A program made the position numbers and the translations under genes. This document shows positions 34,473-43,741 of a DNA stretch of 64,000 nt, piece after piece. The notes beneath the pieces are model-generated. The model saw only the letters and a list, made by a program, of their open reading frames with translations, did no database searches and was not told where the DNA came from. The DNA is from Xanthomarina maritima. GTDB taxonomy: Bacteria > Bacteroidota > Bacteroidia > Flavobacteriales > Flavobacteriaceae. The stretch is taken from positions 247,912 to 311,911 of the forward strand of contig NZ_VSFC01000012.1 of NCBI RefSeq assembly GCF_008084905.1, read 5' to 3'. Position 1 is the stretch's first letter, and the number at the start of each line of letters is the position of its first letter.

Positions 34473-35933
34473 CTATTTTTTTCTAGACAAAATTTTATTC
34501 AGCAAATTAGATATATCTTCTGATAGATGAAAAGTATAAATAACTAAACCAAAACTTACCGTTATAAGCATAGATTTTAAAGCAATATTAATAACTGGAT
34601 GAAACGAAAAATCCCAGAAATAAAACACACCTATACATATTAATATTAACAATACTACTTTTATTGTATTAATTGTAAATGGCAGTATTTTAAATTTAAT
34701 ATATACAAATCCTATTTTTGCAAAATTGTATAAAGTTATAGCTATAAACGTGGCAAAAGCAGCTCCATTTATACCATACAATGGAATAAAAATAATATTT
34801 AATACAATAGTTAAAACAGCAAGTAAAACACCTAAAATTAATACCATTCTGTAATAATCACTATTAAAGAGAATGGCATTATTATTACCAAGAACACTAT
34901 CAAATAGTTTGGTTAAACTAATAACAAATACTACAACTAATCCGTCGATATAACTTTCATTTATTAATTTATAAAGCTCATTAATATTTAAAATAATTAA
35001 AAGAAAAATGAACCCACTTACTATAAAAAGTGTTAATGAGCTTTTTTGATAGAGTATTTTTAAATCTGTTTTATTTTTTTCATTTAAAAGCTTAGCTGTC
35101 AACGGATTTACTATTTGAAACATAGAACGATATGGAACACCAATAACTGTAGCAATATATATTGCTACTCCATAATAAGCCACATTCTCAATAGCTACAT
35201 ATCTATTAATCATAAACTTATCAATTTCCAAAATGATATTTGCTACAGACCCTGCAATTATTATTAACGTAGTATATTTTAAAATTCCGACAAGATTTGG
35301 AATTCTATCAAATTTAAATTTTGGAAAACGAAGGCTAAATGCATAGAGTTTCATAAGTATCATTCGTATCAGGTAAACTCCAACTACACTATATATAAAC
35401 TGATTAACTGTTAGGTGCCCAGCGTTTAACATAAGTAACAAAATTGTAGTAGCTAGTCTATGAAACACTTCTTTCATAAAGTTTCCAAATACTGTTTGCA
35501 TTTGTACTTTAGACCAAGCATAGAAAATCTCGAAATATGCGAATGTTATAGCTGCTATATAAATCAACCACACATAGTCGACAATAATAATATTATCTCC
35601 AGCCAACCAAGTGCTAATAAAATTAAATGCGAAATGACCTATTAATCCAAAAGGAATAATCACCAATAAAGGCAAGAATAACATTAAGGTTAAAAAGCTA
35701 TTTTGAGACTGTTTTGTTTTAAATGACGAGTAAAATTTAACGATGGTGTTATGCACACCAAACGCCATTAAAGGCATCATGATGTTTGCTGTAGAAAGTA
35801 AATAACTTACCAATCCAAAATACTCATCACTTAAAAAAGAAGTATATAAAAACAAGACGTTAATTGCTCCAACACCAAAACCTATATACGTTACAACCGT
35901 ATTTTTTATGGACTGATTAACAACTACTCCCAT
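34473..35933 (-). CDS. Polysaccharide flippase (Wzx/MOP-type)
   Basis: A 486-residue inner-membrane protein with 12-14 hydrophobic segments, as expected for lipid-linked oligosaccharide flippases of the MOP superfamily. It starts with SIKNTVVTYIGFGVGAINVL and keeps the pattern AFGVHNTIVKFYSSF and YGINGAAFATFIAITLYNF, which fit the Wzx/RfbX family. It would move a lipid-linked glycan from the inner to the outer face of the membrane. Its start overlaps the end of the upstream glycosyltransferase gene by ten bases, so both are translated together. It is the last gene of the glycan cassette and converges on the Tyr-rich repeat gene. Confidence 0.82.
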   Translation of the reverse strand: MGVVVNQSIKNTVVTYIGFGVGAINVLFLYTSFLSDEYFGLVSYLLSTANIMMPLMAFGVHNTIVKFYSSFKTKQSQNSFLTLMLFLPLLVIIPFGLIGHFAFNFISTWLAGDNIIIVDYVWLIYIAAITFAYFEIFYAWSKVQMQTVFGNFMKEVFHRLATTILLLMLNAGHLTVNQFIYSVVGVYLIRMILMKLYAFSLRFPKFKFDRIPNLVGILKYTTLIIIAGSVANIILEIDKFMINRYVAIENVAYYGVAIYIATVIGVPYRSMFQIVNPLTAKLLNEKNKTDLKILYQKSSLTLFIVSGFIFLLIILNINELYKLINESYIDGLVVVFVISLTKLFDSVLGNNNAILFNSDYYRMVLILGVLLAVLTIVLNIIFIPLYGINGAAFATFIAITLYNFAKIGFVYIKFKILPFTINTIKVVLLILICIGVFYFWDFSFHPVINIALKSMLITVSFGLVIYTFHLSEDISNLLNKILSRKK

Positions 35934-37213
35934 TGTAGTAATTTAGATAATTTTTCGGTTAGTGCTTTCCTACTATATTTTTGTAATCCAATGGCATTTG
36001 ATTTTAAATCACCATTTACAAAAGATTTATAATGATTTAAAATAACATTTTTCAAAGCATCATGATTGTGGTAATTTAAATAGTTTCCTGTATTGGTTTC
36101 TTTTATAAGAGATTCTACATCTGAATCTTTTGGGCCAATTGCAATAATAGGCCTATTTGAAACCATATATTCAAATAATTTTCCAGGAATAATACATTTA
36201 GTTTCTTCTGAATCTATTTCGATCAACAATAATATTTGAGATTTTTTTTGAAATTTAATCGCTTCATTATGTGTTACATAACTATGATTATATGTATAAT
36301 TACTTAAGCCATAAGATTTAATCGATTTTAGAACATCTTCACTTATAGATCCAACAAAATGAAGCTCTAAATCTTGAGCAAAATTTTCATTCTCATCAAC
36401 CAATTCTTTTAAAACTTGCCATAGAATTTCTGGATTTCTTCTTGAAAGTAAAGATCCAATATGAGCCAATGTAAATTTTCTATCTAACTCAGGGATCTTA
36501 TCTGAGGAAACATCGTAACCATTTGTTATAACTTCAATTGGCTTATTTGTAATTTTAGAAAACTCATTTTTAGTTACTTCACTTGTAACAATAATTATAT
36601 CTGAAGCTTGCAATACTTTCTTTTCTAATACTTTGTGTTTATTCTTAGCTAATAAAGTTAATTTTAATTGTTTATGATATCCTATGGTTGTCCAAGGATC
36701 TCTAAAATCTGAAATCCACTTAACACTAGTACTTTTTTGTAAAGCTAAACCTATTAAATGTAAACTATGAGGTGGTCCAGTAGTAATAACAGTCTTAATA
36801 TCGTAATCCTGTATATATGTATCCAAATATTGAACCGATGGTTTGATCCATTTTTTTCTGGCATCTGGAATAAAAAAATTGCCTCTTACAAATAGCATCA
36901 ATTTTTCTACAATAGTCTGTTTCTTTTTTTCAGAAATAATACCTTTACTTATAGTTTTCGATTTCTTTTTAGATAAAAAACCTGCAAATTTATAAGGCTC
37001 TTTAATTGGTTGTTTTAAAATGGTAAGATCTTCTGAAATATCTTGAATTAAACTTTCGTCTACAATTGGATAATTTGGGTTTGAAGGAATATAAACAATT
37101 GGTTCAATATCGAACTCAGGCAGATATTTTACAAATTTTAACCAACGCTGCACACCTGGACCTCCAGCTGGTGGCCAATAATAAGTGATGATAAGAACCT
37201 TAGTTTTAGACAT
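35924..37213 (-). CDS. Family 4-like glycosyltransferase
   Basis: A 429-residue cytosolic or membrane-associated GT-B enzyme. The N-terminal half has LIITYYWPPAGGPGVQRWLKF and WISDFRDPW. The C-terminal half has the donor-binding part, with the linker FTLAHIGSLLSRRNPEIL, then IPGKLFEYMVSNRPIIAIGP, where the glutamate of the EYM segment is the usual EX7E-type base position. It should add a sugar to a lipid-linked intermediate; donor and acceptor cannot be told. It is the middle gene of a minus-strand cassette with a YfhO-like protein upstream (26 bases) and a flippase downstream (10-base overlap). Confidence 0.85.
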   Translation of the reverse strand: MSKTKVLIITYYWPPAGGPGVQRWLKFVKYLPEFDIEPIVYIPSNPNYPIVDESLIQDISEDLTILKQPIKEPYKFAGFLSKKKSKTISKGIISEKKKQTIVEKLMLFVRGNFFIPDARKKWIKPSVQYLDTYIQDYDIKTVITTGPPHSLHLIGLALQKSTSVKWISDFRDPWTTIGYHKQLKLTLLAKNKHKVLEKKVLQASDIIIVTSEVTKNEFSKITNKPIEVITNGYDVSSDKIPELDRKFTLAHIGSLLSRRNPEILWQVLKELVDENENFAQDLELHFVGSISEDVLKSIKSYGLSNYTYNHSYVTHNEAIKFQKKSQILLLIEIDSEETKCIIPGKLFEYMVSNRPIIAIGPKDSDVESLIKETNTGNYLNYHNHDALKNVILNHYKSFVNGDLKSNAIGLQKYSRKALTEKLSKLLQWE

Positions 37214-37239
37214 TATTTATATAAAAGAGATAGTATTTA

Positions 37240-39669
37240 CTATTCTTTTTTCTTAAAATTATAGAATAATCCTCCTAAAAGTAACAAGATAAATAAAAAT
37301 GAACTTGCTAATACAATCGTACTACCTGTTTTAATTACTTGGGGTTCAAATTTAAATTCTACAACATGTTGCCCAGCTGGAATATTCATACCTCGTAAAA
37401 CATAATTTACTCTGGTATGAGGAGTTAATTGTCCATCTATGTAAGCATTCCAGCCACTTTCATAATAAATTTCTGAAAACACAACAAAACCATCAACTGC
37501 ATTTGAAGACTTATATTTTATATAATTTGGCTGATATGTTTCAACAGTTATGGTTGCAGAAGAATCAATCATAATGTCTTCTTTTAAATAAGAAGCATAC
37601 TTGTTATTAGATATCATAACAGCAATTCGCTTTGTATCTAAGCTATCTAAAGCAAGTATTTCTTCGTTTGAAGAATTTACATACTTTATATCTTCAATAT
37701 ACCATGCATTTCCATTAGCTTCTGTGTTTTGATAAGGATAAGGATTTCCTTCTTCATCATCTGCTATAATATATTTTGTGTTTAACATGTTCAACACATT
37801 GATGTTGTTTTTAGATATATGAAAATCATATAATTCATCAAATCTTTTCAACTTAGCTGCATGATATCCACTTAAAGAATTATGAAAATAAGAGGCTTTT
37901 GCAGGAGTTCTGGAAAATAAATCGAATACTCTAAAATATTCAGGATCTTCCATTATAGCTTTATCAACTTCTGTTGCCTGATATGGCTTATTCATTTTAA
38001 TTGAAGGAACAAAATCATCATTATTAACATATCTTCTATCCACACCAATTAAATCGAACAGGATTAAAACTGTAAATGCTATTATAACTTTTGTTTCAGA
38101 AAGTTTCTTTTTAATAAACATATAAATAATTCCTGAAGAAAGTAATACTAACACAAGTGTTCTTAAGGTATCTTCAGTGAAAAAAGTTTTCCTGTCTGAA
38201 ATAAGAGCATCCATAAATTGTTGACCATAATTCTGACGATAAAAACCATCATTACCACCAATAAAATTAAACAATGAAGATTTAAATAATAGAAAAACAA
38301 CTGCCAAACCAGCAGTAATACAAACTGTATATTTTAAAGCTTTAAACTTTTCTTCGTCTTTTATAAAATTGTTGAACAACCTTACAAGACCAAAAACTGC
38401 TAAAACAGGAATACACAATTCTAATATAACTTGAATTGAGCTAACTGCTCTAAACTTATTATATAATGGTACATAATCTATAAAAAAGTCTGTGATAAAT
38501 TTAAAAGGTTGACTGTCTCCATAAGATAAGATTAAAGACATCAAAGAGCCACCAACTAGCCACCATTTTAAACGACCCTTTACAAGGAATAAAGCAAAAA
38601 CAAATAAGAATATAACAACGGCTCCAACATAAGCTGGTGCTTCTACAATAGTCTGTTCTCCCCAATATGTAGGTGTTTGTTTAGCATATTCTTTTGCTTC
38701 TAAAGGAGGAACACCTTGTTTTAAAAAGAATTGATACGATTCTGATTTTTTACCAACATCTTCATGACTTCCTCCTCCTAGAAATCTTGGTATATATAAA
38801 TTAAATGTTTCTAGAATGCCATAACTATATTCTGTTATATAATCTCTATCTAATCCGGAAGATATTTCTTTAAGAGAACCATCTGGGTTAACAGTTAACT
38901 CACTTGGTCCACGATTACTTTCTTTTGCATATTCTTGAGTTGCTAGTATATTGGTAGCATTAAGTCCGATAGCCAATATAACAGCTAAAATTAAAACTCC
39001 AACTGCTTTAAAATAATGTCTTAATTCCTTCTTTTTATAAGCATCATATAAATATGCAAAACCTAAAACAAGAACTAAAAAGAATAAATAATAGGTCATT
39101 TGAAAGTGGTTAGCCACTAATTCTAATGCCATTGCAATTGTTGTAAGCAAAAACCCAAAAATATATCGCTTTTGAAAAGCTATTAAGATTCCACTTAAAA
39201 CCAATGGCATATAAGCAATTGCATGTGCTTTAGCATTGTGTCCTACTCCAAGAATAATAATGAGATAGGTTGAAAACCCAAAGGCAAGCGCTCCTAGAGC
39301 TGCTAATTTAAAATCTACTTTTAAAACAAGTAATAAAATGTAAAATCCTAAAAAATATAAAAAAAGATAATCGGCTGGTCTAGGTAAGAACCTTAAGGTT
39401 AAATCTAATTTTTTAATATAGTTATTTGGATAATGCGCACCTAGTTGATAAGTAGGCATCCCTCCAAAAGCACTATTTGTCCAATAGGTTTCTTCTCCAG
39501 TTTCTTGTTTAAAGTCTGTTTGCTGCTTAGACATACCAATATAGTGAACAATATCACTTTGATAAATGGCTTTACCTTTTAAAACGGGACTAAAATAAGC
39601 TAATGATATAATTATAAATCCTACTAAAACTAGGATATGAGGAAGGAATTTTTTAATTGAAAATAACAT
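37240..39669 (-). CDS. YfhO-like polytopic membrane protein
   Basis: An 809-residue inner-membrane protein with about 12 hydrophobic segments in the first 540 residues. A large exported domain follows (about 545-775, with EYFRVFDLFSRTPAKASYFH and VVFSEIYYESGWNAYIDGQL), and a last helix near the C-terminus (VLASSFLFILLLLGGLFY). This is the layout of YfhO, which is needed for adding sugars to cell-wall polymers in Firmicutes and belongs to the GT-C type. A first-loop segment with YQSDIVHYIGMSKQ fits the usual acidic site. In Bacteroidota the substrate is unknown. It is the first gene of the glycan cassette, with a DUF4834 gene 29 bases upstream. Confidence 0.82.
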   Translation of the reverse strand: MLFSIKKFLPHILVLVGFIIISLAYFSPVLKGKAIYQSDIVHYIGMSKQQTDFKQETGEETYWTNSAFGGMPTYQLGAHYPNNYIKKLDLTLRFLPRPADYLFLYFLGFYILLLVLKVDFKLAALGALAFGFSTYLIIILGVGHNAKAHAIAYMPLVLSGILIAFQKRYIFGFLLTTIAMALELVANHFQMTYYLFFLVLVLGFAYLYDAYKKKELRHYFKAVGVLILAVILAIGLNATNILATQEYAKESNRGPSELTVNPDGSLKEISSGLDRDYITEYSYGILETFNLYIPRFLGGGSHEDVGKKSESYQFFLKQGVPPLEAKEYAKQTPTYWGEQTIVEAPAYVGAVVIFLFVFALFLVKGRLKWWLVGGSLMSLILSYGDSQPFKFITDFFIDYVPLYNKFRAVSSIQVILELCIPVLAVFGLVRLFNNFIKDEEKFKALKYTVCITAGLAVVFLLFKSSLFNFIGGNDGFYRQNYGQQFMDALISDRKTFFTEDTLRTLVLVLLSSGIIYMFIKKKLSETKVIIAFTVLILFDLIGVDRRYVNNDDFVPSIKMNKPYQATEVDKAIMEDPEYFRVFDLFSRTPAKASYFHNSLSGYHAAKLKRFDELYDFHISKNNINVLNMLNTKYIIADDEEGNPYPYQNTEANGNAWYIEDIKYVNSSNEEILALDSLDTKRIAVMISNNKYASYLKEDIMIDSSATITVETYQPNYIKYKSSNAVDGFVVFSEIYYESGWNAYIDGQLTPHTRVNYVLRGMNIPAGQHVVEFKFEPQVIKTGSTIVLASSFLFILLLLGGLFYNFKKKE

Positions 39670-39698
39670 GAAATTGTATTAAACTTTGAAAGCGAAAA

Positions 39699-39977
39699 TT
39701 AATCAATTTCTTCGTAATCTACATATTCACCAACCTTTTTATTTGAAGATCTTGTTTTTGGAGCCTTATCAATTGTCACTTCACCTTCTTTAGTTTGTTC
39801 TTGTTTAGGACTTTGATATTGCCCAAATTGGCTTCCAAAACGTTCTTCAGCTTTTTTAGCAACATATTTCATTAAATATGGAGCAAAAATTCTAGAAAGT
39901 ATTTTTATGCCATAATATATTAATAGAATGATTAAAATAACTCTTAAAACTCCTGTTATAGATGCATACTGTAGCAT
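39699..39977 (-). CDS. DUF4834 family small membrane protein
   Basis: A 92-residue protein when started at the ATG at 39977 (MLQYASITGVLRVILIILLI); an upstream ATG at 40010 would add 11 residues not typical of the family. One transmembrane helix at the N-terminus is followed by YYGIKILSRIFAPYLMKYVA, the family core, and a charged tail rich in Lys, Glu and Gln ending in VGEYVDYEEID. Function is unknown. It probably shares a transcript with the YfhO-like gene downstream. Confidence 0.75.
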   Translation of the reverse strand: MLQYASITGVLRVILIILLIYYGIKILSRIFAPYLMKYVAKKAEERFGSQFGQYQSPKQEQTKEGEVTIDKAPKTRSSNKKVGEYVDYEEID

Positions 39978-40170
39978 AAATGTAATTTTAAACAAAAATA
40001 CAAATCTCATTTTTTAAAATCTGTAATAAATACTTAAAAAAAATATAAAATCAATATATTTGATTCGAACAAAATAGCAATCAAAGAGTACGATTCATTT
40101 TTTTAATATAGTATTTATTTATTAAGACTTTTGGATAAATGTGCTTCAAATCAAAAAAAACATTTTACAT

Positions 40171-41157
40171 ATGAAATCATTAAAAACTTATGTATTATTA
40201 ATTGCTTTAACCTTTTCATATCAAGGATATTCACAATACACCGAAGTAATTAACTCTAATAGGCCTGGAGTTTCACAAAGTGCTTTTTCTGTTGGAACAA
40301 ATGTTATTCAATTTGAAGGTGGTCCATACATGTTAAACGAAAATCATAATTTATTGGATAGAGAAGATAAAAGTTATGGGATTGATTTTACTGTAAGATA
40401 TGGTTTATTGTGGCCTCAATTAGAGCTTAATTTACAAACTACGTTTCAATCAACTAATAGAACTTATACGAATACCGTTCCAAATGAAGATTCTTTTAGT
40501 AATTTCAAAACATTAACCCTTGGAGCTAAATATTTAGTTTACGATCCTTTTAAAAATGCTGAAGAAGAAAAACCAAATTTATATAGCTGGAAAGCTAACC
40601 ACAGTTTTAAATGGAAATATTTAATTCCAGCAGTAGCAGTATATGCTGGAGCAAACTACGATACAACAGATAACCCATTTACAGCTTCTGGTGTTGAAGG
40701 AATTAGTCCGAAAATAGCTATTGCAACACAAAACAACTTTTCTGGTGGTTGGGTTTTTGTAATGAATTTTATAAAAGATCGAATTGGAACAGATCAATCT
40801 GACTTTACTTTTATATTAACACTAACAAAATCTATTACAGATCAATGGGCAGTTTTTGCTGAATCTCAAAATATAAGTAGCGACTTTTATGCTGATAATT
40901 TAATTCGTTTTGGTGGTGCTTATTTATGGAGCAAGAATTTACAATTAGACACTGCTTTCACATTCAATACAAAAGATACTCCATCTGTTTTTGCTGTTAC
41001 TTTAGGAGCATCTTATCGATTAGATTTCCATAAAGACAAAGAAGAAAAGGATGGTACTTCTGCAGAAGAAGAACTTGAAAGACAAGAGAATAAAGCTAGA
41101 GGAGAGAAAAAAAACAAACGTAAAAAAGAAGACGTAGACTTTGATTCTGATAATTAA
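40171..41157 (+). CDS. Outer-membrane beta-barrel protein of the phenol-pathway transporter type
   Basis: A 328-residue protein started at the ATG at 40171, directly before a signal peptide (KTYVLLIALTFSYQGYSQ); a GTG ten codons earlier is less likely. The mature part opens with NSNRPGVSQSAFSVGTNVIQ, typical of the family named after the MetA phenol-degradation channel. It shows alternating strands throughout, for instance LNLQTTFQSTNRTYTN and SDFTFILTLTKSITDQWAVF, and a last strand FAVTLGASYRLDF. A highly charged tail (about residues 290-328, EELERQENKARGEKKNKRKK) follows the barrel and is unusual. Substrate unknown; 'transporter' is a family label, not a demonstrated function. Confidence 0.7.
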   Translation: MKSLKTYVLLIALTFSYQGYSQYTEVINSNRPGVSQSAFSVGTNVIQFEGGPYMLNENHNLLDREDKSYGIDFTVRYGLLWPQLELNLQTTFQSTNRTYTNTVPNEDSFSNFKTLTLGAKYLVYDPFKNAEEEKPNLYSWKANHSFKWKYLIPAVAVYAGANYDTTDNPFTASGVEGISPKIAIATQNNFSGGWVFVMNFIKDRIGTDQSDFTFILTLTKSITDQWAVFAESQNISSDFYADNLIRFGGAYLWSKNLQLDTAFTFNTKDTPSVFAVTLGASYRLDFHKDKEEKDGTSAEEELERQENKARGEKKNKRKKEDVDFDSDN

Positions 41158-41175
41158 ATTGATGTTTTTTAACCT

Positions 41176-42297
41176 ATGATTACACTTAAAGAAGTAACAA
41201 ATAAGAAAGAATTAAAAACGTTTGTAACATTTCCATTTCAATTATATAAAAACTCAAAATATTGGGTACCTCCTATTATTTCAGATGAGATGGCTACACT
41301 TAGCAAAGATAAAAATCCAGCGTTTCTTCATGCAGATGCGCATTTTTTCTTAGCTTATAAAGATGAAACTATTGTTGGACGAGTAGCAGCCATAATAAAT
41401 TGGACGGAAATTAATAAACAACATGTCAAGAAAATGCGTTTTGGTTTTTTTGACACTATTGATGACATTGAAGTTTCTAAAACTTTACTAGATAAAATTA
41501 CTGAAATAGGCAAAAAACATGACTTAGAATTTGTTGAAGGCCCTGTTGGGTTTTCAAATTTAGATAAAAATGGGGCTTTAACCTTTGGTTTCGATCACAT
41601 TGGTACCATGGCAACTTGGTACAACTATCCTTATTATATTACTCATTTTGAAGAATTAGGATTTTTACCAGAAAAAGAATATGTAGAAAATAAATTTTTA
41701 TTTAAAACAATTCCATTAGAACGATTTACAAGAGTTAATGCAATAATAACTAAGCGTTTTAAGTTAAGAGCAAGTAAATTCACGAAAACAAAAGAAATTA
41801 TTCCACATATAGATAGTATGTTCGATTTGTTCAATAAATCGTATTCAAAATTATCAACTTTTGTACCTGTTTCTGATGCCCAAAGAGATTATTTTAAACA
41901 AAAATTTATCAATTTTATTAATCCAGAATACATTAAATTTGTATTTGATGAAAATGACAAGATGGTGGCATTTGCTATAGTTTTACCATCATTTTCAGAA
42001 GCATTACAAGAAGTAAAAGGTAAATTATTCCCTTTTGGTTTTTTAAAATTGCTTAAAGCTAAGAAAAATAGCAAAACAGTTTTATTCTATTTAATTGGTG
42101 TAGAACCACAATATCAGAACAAAGGTGTTACTGCTATTATTTTTAATGAGTTTTATGAAACGTTTAAAAAACAAGACATCGAAACTTGTATTCGACTACC
42201 TGAATTAGCTAATAATTTAGCTTCACAACAAATCTGGAAAGATTTTGATTGTGAAACCATAAAACGAAGAAAAACATTTAGAAAAGAATTAAACTAA
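41176..42297 (+). CDS. GNAT-fold acetyltransferase-like protein
   Basis: A cytosolic protein of 373 residues. The N-terminal third has FPFQLYKNSKYWVPPIISDE and a strand pattern VGRVAAIINW. The middle has FVEGPVGFSNLDKNGALTFG. The C-terminal part has YLIGVEPQYQNKGVTAIIFN, which resembles the acetyl-CoA-binding motif A of GNAT enzymes (Q/RxxGxG/A). Some databases call relatives 'GTP cyclohydrolase', for which I see no support. The substrate is unknown. It follows the barrel gene after 18 bases and ends at a strong terminator. Confidence 0.65.
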   Translation: MITLKEVTNKKELKTFVTFPFQLYKNSKYWVPPIISDEMATLSKDKNPAFLHADAHFFLAYKDETIVGRVAAIINWTEINKQHVKKMRFGFFDTIDDIEVSKTLLDKITEIGKKHDLEFVEGPVGFSNLDKNGALTFGFDHIGTMATWYNYPYYITHFEELGFLPEKEYVENKFLFKTIPLERFTRVNAIITKRFKLRASKFTKTKEIIPHIDSMFDLFNKSYSKLSTFVPVSDAQRDYFKQKFINFINPEYIKFVFDENDKMVAFAIVLPSFSEALQEVKGKLFPFGFLKLLKAKKNSKTVLFYLIGVEPQYQNKGVTAIIFNEFYETFKKQDIETCIRLPELANNLASQQIWKDFDCETIKRRKTFRKELN

Positions 42298-42332
42298 AAA
42301 AGCCGATTGAATATTTTCAATCGGTTTTTTTT
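42297..42332. terminator. Bidirectional terminator between GNAT-like and acyltransferase genes
   Basis: CCGATTGA (from 42303) and TCAATCGG (to 42324) form the stem, with A run on the left and eight T on the right. Both converging genes end here. Confidence 0.87.
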
Positions 42333-42354
42333 AAAAATTTCATATATACTTTTT

Positions 42355-43614
42355 TTATTTATCCATTGCTGCAGTTACAGCAGCTGATAATCTTTTATAA
42401 GTTCCATTAACCAATCTTTCTCTAATAGCATCAAAAGCATCCAGAGTTTCGGTAACATCTTCTAAAGTATGTGTAGCTGTAGGTATTAAACGCAATAAAA
42501 TTAATCCTTTTGGAATAACAGGATATACCACTATAGAACAGAAAATACCATAATTTTCTCTTAAGTCTCTTACTAAAGCCATAGCTTCTGGAATACTTCC
42601 TTCAAGATAAACTGGTGTAACACAACTTTGTGTGGTTCCAATATCAAAACCTCTAGCTTTTAATCCAGATTGTAAAGCGTTGGTATTTTCCCAAAGTTTG
42701 TTTTTTAACTCTGGCATGGTTTTTAACATGTCTAAACGCTTTAAAGCACCAACAACCAATTGCATTTGCAAAGATTTTGCAAACATCTGTGAACGTAAGT
42801 TATACTTTAAGTAATCTATAATTTCTTTATCAGCAGCAATAAATGCTCCTGTACTTGCTAAAGATTTTGCAAACGTTGCAAAATATACATCTATACCATC
42901 TTGAACGCCTTGTTCCTCTCCTGCTCCTGCTCCTGTTTCACCAAGAGTTCCAAAACCATGAGCATCATCAACAAAAAATCGGAAATTAAATTTTTCTTTA
43001 AGTTTCACAATTTCTTTTAATCGACCTTGTTCACCTCTCATACCAAAAACACCTTCAGAAATAACTAAAATACCTCCTCCAGTTTGTTCTGCCATTTTAG
43101 TAGCTCTTTCTAGATTCTTTTCTAAGCTATCAATGTCGTTGTGCTTGTAAGTAAAACGTTTACCCATGTGTAGACGAACACCATCAATAATACAAGCATG
43201 TGCATCTACATCATATACAATAATATCATCTTTTGCTACTAAGGCATCTATGGTAGAAACCATACCTTGGTACCCAAAGTTAAGTAAATAGGCAGCTTCT
43301 TTGTTAACAAATGCTGCTAATTCGTTTTGAAGTTTTTCATGTAAATCTGTGTGACCAGACATCATACGTGCTCCCATTGGATATGCAGAACCGTAATCTG
43401 CTCCAGCTTGAGCATCAACTTTTCTAACTTCTGGGTGATTTGCTAAACCTAAATAATCATTAATACTCCAAGTTATGACATCTTTCCCTTGGAATTTCAT
43501 TCTGTTAGATATTTCACCTTCTAATTTAGGAAACACAAAATAACCTTCAGCTTGAGAAGCCCATTTCCCAAGTGGTCCTTTATCTCTATAAATTTTATCG
43601 AATAAGTCTTTCAT
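42355..43614 (-). CDS. Serine palmitoyltransferase-like enzyme, probable cysteate fatty acyltransferase
   Basis: A PLP enzyme of the alpha-oxoamine synthase family (419 residues), which joins an acyl thioester to an amino acid with loss of carbon dioxide. PLP sites are clear: H139 in DVDAHACI, D217 in DDAHGFG, and the Schiff-base lysine K250 in TFAKSLASTGAF. In Bacteroidota this enzyme type makes either 3-ketosphinganine from serine or 3-ketocapnine from cysteate. The neighbour on the same strand is a cysteine-synthase-like enzyme, as expected for cysteate supply, so I favour the sulfonolipid role. Sulfonolipids are linked to gliding in flavobacteria. It has its own promoter candidate at 43643-43669, and a hairpin separates it from the neighbour. 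Confidence 0.82.
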   Translation of the reverse strand: MKDLFDKIYRDKGPLGKWASQAEGYFVFPKLEGEISNRMKFQGKDVITWSINDYLGLANHPEVRKVDAQAGADYGSAYPMGARMMSGHTDLHEKLQNELAAFVNKEAAYLLNFGYQGMVSTIDALVAKDDIIVYDVDAHACIIDGVRLHMGKRFTYKHNDIDSLEKNLERATKMAEQTGGGILVISEGVFGMRGEQGRLKEIVKLKEKFNFRFFVDDAHGFGTLGETGAGAGEEQGVQDGIDVYFATFAKSLASTGAFIAADKEIIDYLKYNLRSQMFAKSLQMQLVVGALKRLDMLKTMPELKNKLWENTNALQSGLKARGFDIGTTQSCVTPVYLEGSIPEAMALVRDLRENYGIFCSIVVYPVIPKGLILLRLIPTATHTLEDVTETLDAFDAIRERLVNGTYKRLSAAVTAAMDK

Positions 43615-43642
43615 ATAAGCTATTAATCGTAGTTGATTCGTG

Positions 43643-43669
43643 CAAAATTAGATATTTATATGTTTACAA
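43643..43669 (-). promoter_or_regulatory. Promoter candidate for the acyltransferase gene
   Basis: On the minus strand TTG (43669-43667), a 16-base spacer and TAATTTTG (43650-43643) resemble the Bacteroidota consensus, 28 bases before the ATG. It lies downstream of the hairpin that closes the cysteine-synthase-like gene. Confidence 0.4.
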
Positions 43670-43690
43670 CATAATCTTTTTATGCACTAT

Positions 43691-43728
43691 TATTAAAAAA
43701 TTAGGAAATTGAAAGAAATTACCTAATT
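43691..43728 (-). terminator. Minus-strand terminator after cysteine-synthase-like gene
   Basis: Arms AATTAGGAAATT (43699-43710) and AATTACCTAATT (43717-43728) pair over 12 positions with one mismatch and a 6-base loop. On the minus strand the stem is followed by six T, so it should stop or reduce transcription into the acyltransferase gene. Confidence 0.65.
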
Positions 43729-43741
43729 AATTGTGATGAAT

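Noticed and set aside
41176-42297. GTP cyclohydrolase as product name
   Set aside because: No zinc or GTP-binding motif of that enzyme; the C-terminal part resembles a GNAT acetyl-CoA site.
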